From contig NW_026014635.1 in NCBI RefSeq assembly GCF_020379485.1, positions 21,001 through 85,000 on the forward strand: a DNA stretch of 64,000 nucleotides. The letters are read 5' to 3'. This DNA comes from Brassica napus. Its lineage: Eukaryota; Streptophyta; Magnoliopsida; Brassicales; Brassicaceae. This document shows, piece by piece, positions 1 to 11,869 of this stretch. The stretch's first letter is position 1; each line of letters starts with the position of its first letter. The position numbers and the translations under genes were made by a program. The notes beneath the pieces are model-generated. The model did not search any database, was not told the DNA's origin, and saw only the letters and a program-made list of their open reading frames with translations.

Positions 1-433
1 TCCGTCGTCTCGTGACAGTCCATACACCCTCGGTGTTGTGGTTGGTTTGCCTTGGGACGCCTTTCCTGAATCTCCACGGCCCTTCCCCTGACTTCCTTGC
101 CGCTTGGAACAATCCGATTGGAAATGTCCTTGCTGGCCACAATGGAAACAGCTCATCTGGCCGCTTCTACCAGACTGGTTCGGTCGAGGACAGTTCTGAA
201 CCCCATGGTCCATGCTGCCACAACGAACACAAGCCCCCTTGGCCTTCCAGCACTCACCAGGATGGTTATGTCCATATTGGGAACACGCAGGTCGGCCACC
301 AGAGGTCTTGCCTCCGTCCACCCGGTCCCATTTTCTCTTTTTATCATTAGTCTTGCCCGATGGGCCAGACTGTGGCTTAGCCTTAAGCTTAGCTTCTTCA
401 GCCAAGTTAGACTCCAACAAAGCCACCCGTTCC
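1..433 (-). pseudogene. Element F gag C-terminal (zinc-knuckle) fragment
   Basis: The minus strand reads as the C-terminal part of a Ty3/Gypsy Gag nucleocapsid, the RNA-binding part of the retrotransposon particle protein. The frame is open through the fragment. Two CCHC knuckles are readable (CVRCGSMDHGVQNC and CFHCGQQGHFQSDC). A third, N-proximal knuckle, which reads CPKCGKNHPGEC in element E, is damaged here to CSQYGHNHPGEC, losing the second Cys. The fragment is followed by the proline/threonine linker that leads to protease in E. The left end continues outside the window. On the right it is cut at 433 by element H, whose target-site duplication GTTCC occupies 429-433. Codons match element E closely, so F belongs to the same Tekay-like group. 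Confidence 0.85.
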
Positions 434-3400
434 TGTAACACCCCCGAACCGTCCTAAGCATAGATCAACCCACCGGCCAACAATCAAACAAGAACATGAC
501 CGACGGACGACCCACACCAAGGGTTGGAGATGAAAGGCCAACCGGCCAGCCAACAATCAAACAAGAACATTACTGACCGTCCAACCCAACACCATGGTCC
601 GGAAGCGCTACGTGACGGGCTAGGGACAATCCGGTCAGAGTCACAAACTTTACTCCACGACCTAGACCAGTTCATCCACTAACTCGTCCCGCTGCATCAA
701 GGCATAAGGCTTTGCAACCCCTACCTAGAGTTAGCGTTTTCCGTTAGATCAAGGCCTAAGGCTTTTCAACCCGTACCTCGACCTAACGTTGTGTTAGACC
801 GGACTAGTCAAACATCAGAGTTCTCATGAAGCGCATATAAAACAATTACTTTTATTGATTTAAGAAATATTCATACATTGTATAATTCAAGACTGGGCCC
901 GACCTAATGCCAAATCGAGTCAACATAACACAATTCACAATACCGTTTACAAAAGGCATGAAAATCTACACCGGCGGTCCTAACGTCCAGCACCAAGCTA
1001 TCCGATCATCCTTACCTAAAGCGACCTGCAAAAAGGACAACGGAGTTGGATGAGTAATCTAGTATTACTCAGTGAGCTGGCGGCCTCTACCCGCAACCTA
1101 GACTCTACCCAGACAACCCAAAATAACAATCAATCTAGCCCTAGCATGCAATAAACGCTAAGGCAAAGCAAACCGTTACTAAGTTTGACTTGGCCTCCTG
1201 CCATGATCTAGCCTCAAGTAACGGGAACCTGCATTAAAACAAGTCAACAAACAATCCCTAGTTAACCATATATACGCCTGAGTTCAATACTCATGTAGTG
1301 TTAGACACTTAGACTATGCAAGTATCATTAATCGATCGACCAACAATCAAACAAGAACATGATCGGCCAACCAATGATACCGCATAGCTTTAATATCCAC
1401 CACCCTTCACAAGCAATCACTCAAACACATACAGGCCAACGTCAGGCCTACACTAACGAAATACACATCAAGCCTAATCCGGTACCTAAACCAGACTTAG
1501 GACTTAATGTCATAACCTGCAAGCAAATCAATCAACCACAATCACAATAATAACTATGAGTATCACGACTCGATCTAACTAGTAACACCGTATATCGGTG
1601 CTACACTGACTCGAGGGTTCCATAACCCTCTACGACACTCTAACACAACACAACACACTACCCCGGGAAATGGTGACTTAGTGTTCATCCTCTCTATCGG
1701 CAATATCCTATCTTCCTACCACAAAGGCCAGAAGAAGGAACTTTCAACCGACCGCGGCCCACAGTCCTTCGGGTCACCGCGCGACAGCCCACAGTCCTTC
1801 GGGTCACTGCCACATTACACCGTCGTGTAATCACTCAGCCATAGGCCATGATCCCGTCTCTCTGAGTCTTCCCGATCCAGCGAATAAGGGGTTTCCTTAA
1901 ACCCGCTGGGTCCGAGGCTGGGGAAACACTAATCACCCCTAAACAAGCCTAGTATGGACGAGTTACGCTCATACTGTCGGCACACTCACATAACACAAAC
2001 TCAATCTAGAACCTAACGTAATGATAAAGTTCTAGACACTAACCAGACACTCGACTCTACAACACAAACCAATAGTACCAGTAGTCCGGCCTATATGGCT
2101 TAAGACCCTGAGTACTAATAACTAAACAATAATATCGATACTAAACAACTCAATCAAACCGTTACCCAGATAGTCCAGCCTCCCGCTGAGAAACTATTTT
2201 TAAAGATAACGGGAACCTGCACTCAACCATATCAACACGCAAGAATAGAAAACATGATGCATCCTATTCTTAGTCCTAATCAGGTTATCAACTCAGTCTT
2301 AATTCCATTCATCTCAGCTTAGCCCTTGCTAAACTGAGTCCGGTTCCATGAATAAAATAACCCTAAGGACTCTACCATTCAATAGTGTGATCATTCTACT
2401 ATATATGCGACTCGATCTACCCTAAATTCCAAGTGGAATTCAAACAAACCAACGCACAGTGTTCTTGCAGCTGGTTGATCGGAGAGAGCCTAGCCAAAAC
2501 CCAATGCCTCTGTCTTCAATGGACTGGTATGGACGAATCAGGACTTGGACAGAACCTCCTCGGACTTCTGGATCTTCTTCTCGGACTTTCGGTAGAACAA
2601 TGGCTCTTAAAAATGCTCTAACTTCTTCAAAACAGCTCCAAATCCTTCACTTCCTTTTTCTACTTCACTTTCTCTCTCTAGCCCAAGTTTTAGAGTCATG
2701 TTTGAGTGTGTGGAATGAATGAAACGAGCTGGGGGAGCTGGGTTTATATAGATATGGCCAACCATTGAAATGGTGCCACTCCATCACCTGTGTGTCGTCC
2801 CGCATGCTTCCGGTCGCATGCGCAGCGACACACGGGCGTCCAAATGTCACCATGCATGACTTCTCTGCATGCCAGAAGCCAGCACCACGTCCAGATGTCA
2901 TTCAGAATGGCTAGAGCTCATGCATCGCGACACACGGGCCTCTGGGTGTCAAGACGATGCCATGTCGTGCTTTGGGTGTCATGCTGCGTGTGAGGCTTCA
3001 TCCTGCGGAGACATGTCGTGCTATGGAGACACTAAGATGCTTGGATATAGGACAGCATGTCCTGATCCCTCAGATAGGGCCACCTTGAGCTTTCCGGTTG
3101 ATTTGTGCGATTTCAGTCTTTCTGGTGAATTTTCGTCCCGCGATCAATCCCGAATATTTTTCCGCTCCCGTTCTGATTCTCTAAATATTTTTAATAAACT
3201 TCAGATGAATACTGAGATCCTCTAAAAATATTTCCCGAGCCTCCGGCTTCTTCCAATAATTTCGAAAAACCAAAATTAGGGTTTTCGACCAACTTTGGGT
3301 TTTCCCGTCGTGCTTGCTTCCCGTCCTGCTTACTCCCGTCATGCTTCCAAATTATAATATCTCTGAAATAATATTCAGATGATAGATGTAAAGTTTCGCG

Positions 3401-3786
3401 GAAAACTTAGTGGCTAAGAAACGTCGGGTTTCTGAAACGTCGAGCTTCTAAACCGTCGTGCTTCCAAAAATGTGATTCTTCCAAAATCTTCGTCTGATCA
3501 ATCTAAGACTCTTCTAAGAAAGGTAGAGAAGCTTAATATGTCTCATGGTTCACTCACGATCCATTCTTTGACCACATCCTACTTCGAACTTCTCGGTTGG
3601 CCCGTACCGCCCGCGGTTCGATCATCAAGTTGATGCTCGACCAATCTTCTGTCTTCTCCGAACCATGTTAAGTTTTGTGTGATCAAAACTCAACATTACT
3701 CCAAATATGTAATCTCCCAAAAGCTTGGCTCCAGATTCTGACTTTCCCTTGCTCGACCATTTTATCCCGAAGGGCGGGTTATCACA
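434..3786 (-). repeat. Element H 3' LTR (3353 bp)
   Basis: Direct repeat of 4750-8058. It ends on the plus strand with TGTAACACC at 434 and ATCACA at 3786, giving TG...CA termini. It contains a short imperfect direct repeat around 1758-1810 (gcccacagtccttcgggtca twice). No protein of known type is encoded; the 63-codon frame at 1359-1550 is also intact in the other LTR but resembles nothing I recognise. A minus-strand TATA box lies at 2743-2754. Confidence 0.92.
2743..2754 (-). promoter_or_regulatory. TATA box of element H 3' LTR
   Basis: The minus strand reads TATCTATATAAA followed by CCCAGCTC, a strong plant TATA box in the element's own sense. The same sequence is present in the 5' LTR at 7015-7026, where it would drive the genomic RNA. 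Confidence 0.6.
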
Positions 3787-3799
3787 TTCTTCCCCCCTT
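3787..3799 (-). other. Element H polypurine tract
   Basis: The minus strand reads AAGGGGGGAAGAA immediately before the TGTGAT start of the 3' LTR. This is where plus-strand DNA synthesis would be primed, and it fixes the element's orientation as minus. Confidence 0.8.
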
Positions 3800-4042
3800 A
3801 ATAGAATTCGTCCTTGAATTCTTAGTTGTCCAATGGCTCAGCTTCACGACATGTTCATCCCCTTGATGAAAATTTCTCCTTGGATCACTTGTCTCGCGGT
3901 CTTGATCACTTGATGTGCTTCTTTATTGGTTTGCCCTTGGTTTCCTCCTTTCGGTTTCTCTGGTCTCCACCCAAACTTCTGGTTCTGAACTCACTCCGTC
4001 TTGATACATCTCAAAGCATTCCTTTAGTCTTGAATCCGTCCT

Positions 4043-4366
4043 TCACTTCTTGATTTCCCATGCTTCACTCATTCTTAACTCATCTCCATATCGCTTCACT
4101 GTCATGCTAAATTCATCTTCATATTGCTTCACCGTATCTACTGCTCTCCCATGAGTCTCCTTCTCAAAGTTGCCACAAAACTCTTCACTTGATGAATACT
4201 GAATCGTCTTCTTGCATTTACTCTGCCATAACGTGCACCATCTTTGCTTCTGATCACTGAAACCTTTCTTTTCCCAAAACTGATGAAGTCCTTTCTCAAC
4301 GAAGTCTTGCTCATACTTGTCCAGTCCATACCACTGTCCAGTCCCTCTGAATCTCTCTCTCTTCAC
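4043..4366 (-). pseudogene. Element H internal remnant with gag-like C-terminal motif
   Basis: A 107-codon minus-strand frame lies in the 963-bp internal region of H. Its C-terminal half (TVKQYEDEFSMTVKRYGDEL) resembles the Gag segment REYEEEFNRLRR seen in elements C and E, so it is probably a scrambled trace of gag. The rest is not recognisable, and no zinc knuckle, protease, RT or integrase is present between the LTRs. The remaining internal sequence (3800-4042 and 4367-4733) shows only degraded fragments with no readable domain. I see no sign that it is a working gene. Confidence 0.45.
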
Positions 4367-4733
4367 TTTGGGTTTTTAGCCTTGAACTCTTTTCACTTTA
4401 AGGTTTCCATTCCTTAAAGTTCCGATCAACGAACACACAAGCTGCAACTCAAAAGAACACTTCACATGCAAGTTAGTAGACAATTAATCAAATAATCTAC
4501 TAACCCAGCAAATACTAACAATTCAACCTAACCGCAATTCTAACCAGAAACCTAACAGTTCTACCCAAGCAACCTAACAGTTCTAGATTCGACTATCTCA
4601 ATCCTAATTCCTAAAACCACAAATCCTATCGCTGGACATGACCGGTTTCCCTAATGCCTTTTGTGACTCAATTTGACTCGATAAATATTTAAAACCGATT
4701 AAATCATGAGTTCTGGAAGCATGGACAAACCAT

Positions 4734-4745
4734 GCTTTGATACCA
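4734..4745 (-). other. Element H primer binding site (tRNA-iMet)
   Basis: The minus strand reads TGGTATCAAAGC four bases inside the 5' LTR. It matches the plant initiator tRNA-Met PBS (TGGTATCAGAGC) with one G-to-A change. Confidence 0.8.
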
Positions 4746-4749
4746 CCTC

Positions 4750-7700
4750 TGTAACACGCCCGAACCGTCCTAAGCATAGATCGACCCACCGGCCAACAAT
4801 CAAACAAGAACATGACCGACGGACGACCTACAACAAGGGTTGGAGATGAAAGGCCAACCGGCCAGCCAACAATCAAACAAGAACATGACTGACCTTCCAA
4901 CCCAACACCATGGTCCGGAAGCGCTACGTGACGGACTAGGGACAATCCGGTCAGAGTCACAAACTTTACTCCACGACCTAGACCAGTTCATCCACTAACT
5001 CGTCCCGCTGCATCAAGGCATAAGGCTTTGCAACCCCTACCTAGAGTTAGCGTTTTCCGTTAGATCAAGGCCTAAGGCTTTTCAACCCGTACCTCGACCT
5101 AACGTTGTGTTAGACCGGACTAGTCAAATATCAGAGTTCTCATGAAGCGCATATAAAACAATTACTTTTATTGATTTAAGAAATATTCATACATTGAATA
5201 ATTCAAGACTGGGCCCGGCCTAATGCCAAATCGAGTCAACATAACACAATTCACAATACCGTTTACAAAAGGCATGAAAATCTACACCGGCGGTCCTAAC
5301 GTCCAGCACCAAGCTATCCGATCATCCTTACCTAAAGCGACCTGCAAAAAGGACAACGGAGTTGGATGAGTAATCTAGTATTACTCAGTGAGCTGGCGGC
5401 CTCTACCCGCAACCTAGACTCTACCCAGACAACCCAAAATAACAATCAATCTAGCCCTAGCATGCAATAAACGCTAAGGCTAAGCAAACCGTTACTAAGT
5501 TAGACTTGGCCTCCTGCCATGATCTAGCTTCAAGTAACGGGAACCTGCATTAAAACAAGTCAACAAACAATCCCTAGTTAACCATATATACGCCTGAGTT
5601 CAATACTCATGTAGTGTTAGACACTTAGACTATGCAAGTATCATTAATCGATCGACCAAAAATCAAACAAGAACATGATCGGCCAACCAATGATACCGCA
5701 TAGCTTTAATATCCACCACCCTTCACAAGCAATCACTCAAACACATACAGGCCAACGTCAGGCCTACACTAACGAAATACACATCAAGCCTAATCCGGTA
5801 CCTAAACCAGACTTAGGACTTAATGTCATAACCTGCAAGCAAATCAATCAACCACAATCACAATAATAACTATGAGTATCACGACTCGATCTAACTAGTA
5901 ACACCGTATATCGGTGCTACACTGACTCGAGGGTTCCATAACCCTCTACGACACTCTAACACAACACAACACACTACCCCGGGAAATGGTGACTTAGTGT
6001 TCATCCTCTCTATCGGCAATATCCTATCTTCCTACCACAAAGGCCAGAAGAAGGAACTTTCAACCGACCGCGGCCCACAGTCCTTCGGGTCACCGCGCGA
6101 CAGCCCACAGTCCTTCGGGTCACTGCCACATTACACCGTCGTGTAATCACTCAGCCATAGGCCATGATCCCGTCTCTCTGAGTCTTCCCGATCCAGCGAT
6201 TAAGGGGTTTCCTTAAACCCGCTGGGTACGAGGCTGAGGAAACACTAATCACCCCTAAACAAGCCTAGTATGGACGAGTTACGCTCATACTGTCGGCACA
6301 CTCACATAACACAAACTCAATCTAGAACCTAACGTAATGATAAAGTTCTAGACACTAACCAGACACTCGACTCTACAACACAAACCAATAGTACCAGTAG
6401 TCCGGCCTATATGGCCTAAGACCCTGAGTACTAATAACTAAACAATAATATCGATACTAAACAACTCAATAAACCGTTACCTAGATAGTCCAGCCTCCCG
6501 CTGAGCAACTATCTTTAAAGATAACGGGAACCTGCACTCAACCATATCAACACGCAAGAATAGAAAACATGATGCATCCTATTCTTAGTCCTAATCAGGT
6601 TATCAACTCAGTCTTAATTCCATTCATCTCAGCTTAGCCCTTGCTAAACTGAGTCCGGTTCCATGAATAAAATAACCCTAAGGACTCTACCATTCAATAG
6701 TGTGATCATTCTACTCTATATGCGACTCGATCTACCCTAAATTCCAAGTGGAATTCAAACAAACCAACTCACAGTGTTCTTGCAGCTGGTTGATCGGAGA
6801 GAGCCTAGCCAAAACCCAATGCCTCTGTCTTCAATGGACTGGTATGGACGAATCAGGACTTGGACAGAACAATGGCTCTTAAAAATGCTCTAACTTCTTC
6901 AAAACAGCTCCAAATCCTTCACTTCCTTTTTCTACTTCACTTTCTCTCTCTAGCCCAAGTTTTAGAGTGATGTTTGAGTGTGTGGAATGAATGAAACGAG
7001 CTGGGGGAGCTGGGTTTATATAGATATGGCCAACCATTGAAATGGTGCCACTCCATCACCTGTGTGTCGTCCCGCATGCTTCCGGTCGCATGCGCAGCGA
7101 CACACGGGCGTCCAAATGTCACCATGCATGACTTCTCTGCATGCCAGAAGCCAGCACCACGTCCAGATGTCATTCAGCATGGCTGGAGCTCATGCATCGC
7201 GACCCACGGGCCTCTGGGTGTCAAGACGATGCCATGTCGTGCTTTGGGTGTCATGCTGCATGTGAGGCTTCATCCTGCGGAGACATGTCGTGCTACGGAG
7301 ACACTAAGATGCTTGGATGAAGGACAGCATGTCCTGATCCCTCAGATAGGGCCACCTCGAGCTTTCCGGTTGATTTGTGCGATTTCGGTCTTTCTGGTGA
7401 ATTTTCGTCCCGCGATCAATCCCGAATATTTTTCCGCTCCCGTTCTGATTCTCTAAATATTTTTAATAAACTTCAGATGAATACTGAGATCCTCTAAAAA
7501 TATTTCCCGAGCCTCCGGCTTCTTCCAATAATTTCGAAAAACCAAAATTAGGGTTTTCGACCAACTTCGGGTTTTCCCGTCGTGCTTGCTTCCCGTCCTG
7601 CTTACTCCCGTCATGCTTCCAAATTACAATATCTCTGAAATAATATTCAGATGATAGATGTAAAGTTTCACGGAAAACTTAGTGGCTAAGAAACGTCGGG

Positions 7701-8058
7701 TTTCTGAAACGTCGAGCTTCTAAACCGTCGTGCTTCCAAAAATGTGATTCTTCCAAAATCTTCGTCTGATCAATCTAAGACTCTTCTAAGAAAGGTAGAG
7801 CAGCTTAATATGTCTCATGGTTCACTCACGATCCATTCTTCGACCACATCCTACTTCGAACTTCTCGGTTGGCCCGTACCGCCCGCGGTTCGATCATCAA
7901 GTTGATGCTCGACCAATCTTTTGTCTTCTCCGAACCATGTTAAGTTTTGTGTGATCAAAACTCAACATTACTCCAAATATGTAATCTCCCAAAAGCTTGG
8001 CTCCAGATTCTGACTTTCCCTTGCTCGACCATTTTATCCCGAAGGGCGGGTTATCACA
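4750..8058 (-). repeat. Element H 5' LTR (3309 bp)
   Basis: Partner of the LTR at 434-3786. It lacks about 43 bp present near 2555-2597 in the other copy; the break lies between two short AGAAC repeats, as expected for replication slippage. TATA box at 7015-7026 (minus). The right edge ATCACA is followed by the target duplication GTTCC at 8059-8063. Confidence 0.92.
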
Positions 8059-8063
8059 GTTCC

Positions 8064-8831
8064 ACTTCCAGTGGGTACCTAGATGAGTAGGATTTCGGTT
8101 TAATCACACATTTGGAAAACGTCCCATACCATTCTCCAAAGCATCTTACTATTGCGAATGCTCACACCATTCACAACAGCAATTATAATATACCTCAATC
8201 CCCATCATACTAAGATACTTACCATCATGTTCTTCCAATGATTGGAATGAACACTCTGAGTTTCCTCATTCTTTCCTTGGATGGATTCAGATTGGAATTG
8301 ATTCATTCCATCCAACTAGATATAAGGAAACCTACCTTGACCTATACCGAGTTCTAGCTGATCCATCTGATCACAAATCCACTCGTGTACTGGTCATGTA
8401 GTGTCTCCTTCGAGTCAGATTTAACAATGCATATGCTTTACTTATTATGAACGGCCATCAAGGGATAACACTTAACTTTTGTAGAGTGCTGCACGTTTAT
8501 GTCAACCTAAGCCACTCTCTGGTCCATGTTACTTCCCTTGTCCAGGTAATCCATAAACAAGTTTTGCATTGCTTCCATCCCTTCCAACCCGTCTATTACT
8601 TCTAAATAACTAGATCGACCAACCTTTCTGTTTTTAGGATCTTGCCCTTGGAGAACGTATCTTGGCTAAGCCGGTTCATCTTAGAATTCCCACATTCACA
8701 ATGATACCCTAGCTTACTTCAACTCTTTCTTGGCTCACCCCAACTAAGGTTCCATAGTCATCATAGTTTTTGGAATAATTTCGGTTTGGAACTCAACATC
8801 TTAGAGCGTTGTCCTAAACAGGATCAAGCAT
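8064..8831 (-). other. Element F leader region
   Basis: Non-coding stretch between F's PBS and its truncated gag. It is the reverse complement of the B leader (about 41225-41975), with matching order and many identical blocks, which confirms that F and B are one family. No open frame of note. Confidence 0.7.
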
Positions 8832-8843
8832 GCTCTGATACCA
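8832..8843 (-). other. Element F primer binding site (tRNA-iMet)
   Basis: The minus strand reads TGGTATCAGAGC three bases inside the LTR edge at 8847. Exact match to the initiator tRNA-Met PBS. Confidence 0.85.
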
Positions 8844-10448
8844 ACTTGTAAGACCCGATCCCGGCCGCCTAGGCCGCGGTCGATGCCTCACGTCGCTCGG
8901 TCCACTTCCTGGTCGAAACTCTTAATTTTTGCCCTTTATTTATAATATCGCCCACAGGCGAGGGCTAACTTAAACCTTAGCTAAAGACTTCCCTAGTCAT
9001 TAATAGCTTAGATCCTTTCAACAGATACGCAGCGGATTATTTTCTAATTAACCATTGGTCTAAAACCAATCTAACACTTGTCTGGTCGAATCACCTTAGC
9101 CTTGGTCAGTTTACTCAACTACCAATTAGCTTAAAGGTCAATCCTAAACCCAAACCAAATGATACGATTCTGAGGTTTCATTCCCCTAAACCATTCTATC
9201 TAGATCTACATAAGTAAATGCTAGATCATACCTTTGCCACATCTATGGAGCTTATTAGCTCATCGGTCCTCCATTGACTCGAATTGCTCTTGCTTGACAG
9301 CTGGACCACGATCACTCCATGATCTTACTTAAGGTCCTTGTCGTGACTCCTGCATCAAACAACTCCCCTAGGTACTTAGTCATTCAACTTACCATCCCCA
9401 CAGACATAAGTAACCTTTGAGAAGTCTTTGAAAGGATAAGGGTGTGCATATGGCCTTTCTCGGCTCATGCACAATCCGAAATCCATTTGCCTTATAGGAA
9501 ATAGTACCAAGTCCATCTTCTGGACTGACAAAGCTCTTATATCCTAAGTCAATCAGCCAACCATCCTCACATGACTTGGAACTGATGAGTCATCATCTGG
9601 CCTGACCGGCCTTGGGACTTAACCCAGACAACATATATGATTTGTTCATACCAACCGATGCATTCCTTAATCAGATTAGTTCCGACACCTGGAACCATCA
9701 TTCAGAGGTCAGGTCGTCCATACTCAACCATGATCAGATCTTACACGGCTTTCCTTGAACAACCATACTTAGGCTCAATACTTATGGTCTACGACACATA
9801 GTACTAGCCACAGGCTTCGTCATGACTCTTAGCCAAACTCGAAGCTATCAACACCAAGGTTGATATATAGAAGCATCACATCAATACTCTTACTCCAGCA
9901 ACGTGACTATCCATACTAGTGTTCGGCCATCGAACCATCGTCATGAAACATGATCCGACCACTAGACTTGATAAGCCATCATCCACTTAGCATGTACTGA
10001 TAGAACCGGCCTTCCATTGCCATCATGTAGGTCTACTCCCTACATAAGACATATGGCGCCTATCCTACTCACCAACCCAAAGTTGATTGTAAGATATCCC
10101 ACTTAGCCTTTGCGGCCAGAACCATCCAACCATAACTGGATCATCCATAGTCCCGTCTAACCGTCTGGTTAAGATCTAGGTGTGATCGACCAGTTATAAG
10201 TCCGGCCCAAAGGCTCACGGACCTTCTTACCTGATCCGACCCAAAGCCTGGATCCATACCACAGAGTAAGGCCCAAGACCAAACCGGATTGCCTTGCAAC
10301 CAATCAGACCTTGCGATAAAACACTCTGGTTAAACTAACCGTCCGTCCGTTCGACTATGCAGCCGCGGACTGTCCACTTGGTTCGGCCTAAGCCTTGAAC
10401 CAATGGCACCGTTTGGAACTCAAACCCTTTGGGAACTAGTACCCTTTG

Positions 10449-11523
10449 TGTTGTAGTACCCACGACTGAGGTTCCCATTATCCGCAAAGGTCCAACCACA
10501 AGGTCCGGTTCAAGAGTTATAAGAGCTGGATTTGCCAAAGCTGTCCAGGAGTTGCTTGCATAGGAACAAACCGGGTTCAAGCAACTATTGATCCAGGAGT
10601 TGTCTGACTTGAAGCTGGAAGACACCGGTGAACCACTAGAGGTTCCAGACCCAGTCCATTCGAGCCAGTTCTCCTCCATCGGCCAGAATGAAGCCGGCCT
10701 GACCATTTCCACCTTCATACTCAATCCATCCAACCAACTTGCTTCCGGTTCAGAGATATAGCCGACCATCAGAAGGAGTAGTATGTGTTGTACTCTTTTT
10801 CCTTATCGAGGTTTTGTCCCACTGGGTTTTCCCGAAAGGTTTTAATGAGGCAACAAGCAAGCATACTATGAGTTCTGATCCGGACATCTCAAACCGCGAC
10901 CGGTCTATTGTTTTCTTTATTTTATTTCGGTTAAGACTTTGGCCATTTGTCTAGGCCCTTTTATTCTTTAAAGTCCAGTAAGGAACATCTATTTAAACCC
11001 TTGTAGTTGCCAACTTTTCGGCTAAGTCCTTTATGAAATCGTTTTTGCTTTAGCAAAGAAACCCTAAGTCTTTCAGTTGTGTGAAACATTGAGAGCAGCC
11101 GTGTGACATATCAAAGAGCCGATCCATTGTTCTTTGTGGCGTCCATCGATCCATTCCATTCCTTGTCTGAATCTTGAGAGAGACACACGTCCAACAAGAG
11201 CCGGAACCATATCTATCCTCCTATCCGACCTAGGCATCTTGCTGAGAGAGACATACGTCCAGCAGCAGATTCCATCCGCCAATCTACTCTTTTCACTATC
11301 TTTTGTTTTAGATTTCATTCATCCAATTCTATAAAAACCAAAAGAATCATATCTTGTTCTGTTCTTGTTCCTATTGAAAATTCACTAAAGGTTCCTATCT
11401 GTTGCAGGATCGATCCCAAGCAAGAGACGAGCCGGCCAGTACCATCCATCCGAGACAAGGCTGAACTGCGAATCGGTCATCCGTCCGTCCGTCCGTTCGA
11501 CCCTCCGACCCATGCCTACAACA
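10449..11523 (+). repeat. Element A 5' LTR (1075 bp)
   Basis: Starts TGTTGTAGTACC and ends CCTACAACA. Nearly identical to 16288-17353; differences include about 9 extra bases near 11109-11118 and a few substitutions. It carries a copy of the LTR-encoded polyprotein tail, but here a C-to-T change gives an in-frame TAG at 10561. A (TCCG)4 microsatellite lies near the 3' end (11480-11495). Confidence 0.93.
10990..10997 (+). promoter_or_regulatory. Candidate TATA box of element A LTR
   Basis: TATTTAAA followed by CCCTTGTAG, about 530 bp upstream of the PBS. A second candidate, TATAAAAACC at 11330-11339, lies closer to the LTR end. I cannot tell which is used. Confidence 0.4.
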
Positions 11524-11526
11524 TTT

Positions 11527-11538
11527 TGGTATCAGAGC
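11527..11538 (+). other. Element A primer binding site (tRNA-iMet)
   Basis: TGGTATCAGAGC three bases after the LTR end at 11523; exact match to the initiator tRNA-Met PBS. The leader that follows (11539-11869) is rich in A and T homopolymer runs (11591-11603, 11655-11665, 11702-11714) and has no coding content. Confidence 0.9.
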
Positions 11539-11869
11539 TGAAGTTTCCTGCGAAACTCAGTTCTTTCTGAACCCTAGCCGTCACAATTCAAAAAAAAAAA
11601 ATATTTACTTTCCTTTTTTTTATTTTCGGATTGTTCTCCAAGTTTTCTATTTAAAAAAAAAAAAAGAAGTTTTACTTTCTTTCCAAGTTTTCGAAAAAAT
11701 CAAAAAAAAAAAAAGATATTCATCTTTCCTTTTTCAACTTGATTCGATTTTTCCATAAATTTTAGCATTTACTTTATTTTGCCTTGGTCGATACTCAAGT
11801 ATCCGACCCCAAGCTACTATTTAATCCCTCTTGCCTCTAATTTTCTTTGAGTATCTTTTCAGAGAAACT

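Larger units (their letters stand above)
434..8058 (-). mobile_element. Element H: internally deleted LTR retrotransposon with giant LTRs (LARD-like)
   Basis: Two direct repeats of about 3.3 kb (434-3786 and 4750-8058) flank only 963 bp. Read on the minus strand, the element starts TGTGATAACC and ends GGTGTTACA. A PBS for initiator tRNA-Met lies just inside the 5' LTR, and a purine tract lies just outside the 3' LTR. The 5-bp target duplication GTTCC is present at 429-433 and 8059-8063, proving one insertion event into element F. The LTRs differ by scattered substitutions and one deletion of about 43 bp. The internal region has no pol, so movement would depend on proteins from another element. 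Confidence 0.92.

Noticed and set aside
1359..1550. 63-codon frame identical in both LTRs of H (also 5675-5866)
   Set aside because: Identity follows from LTR duplication; the codon content and absence of any recognisable motif give no support for a protein.
2790..3225. Frames of 67-118 codons in the promoter-proximal part of the H LTR
   Set aside because: They overlap each other on both strands, differ between the two LTRs in start or end, and match no family I know.
11851..11869. Splice-acceptor-like GTATCTTTTCAG just before the gag ATG of element A
   Set aside because: No matching donor could be supported in the leader and no relative in the window shows a spliced form.
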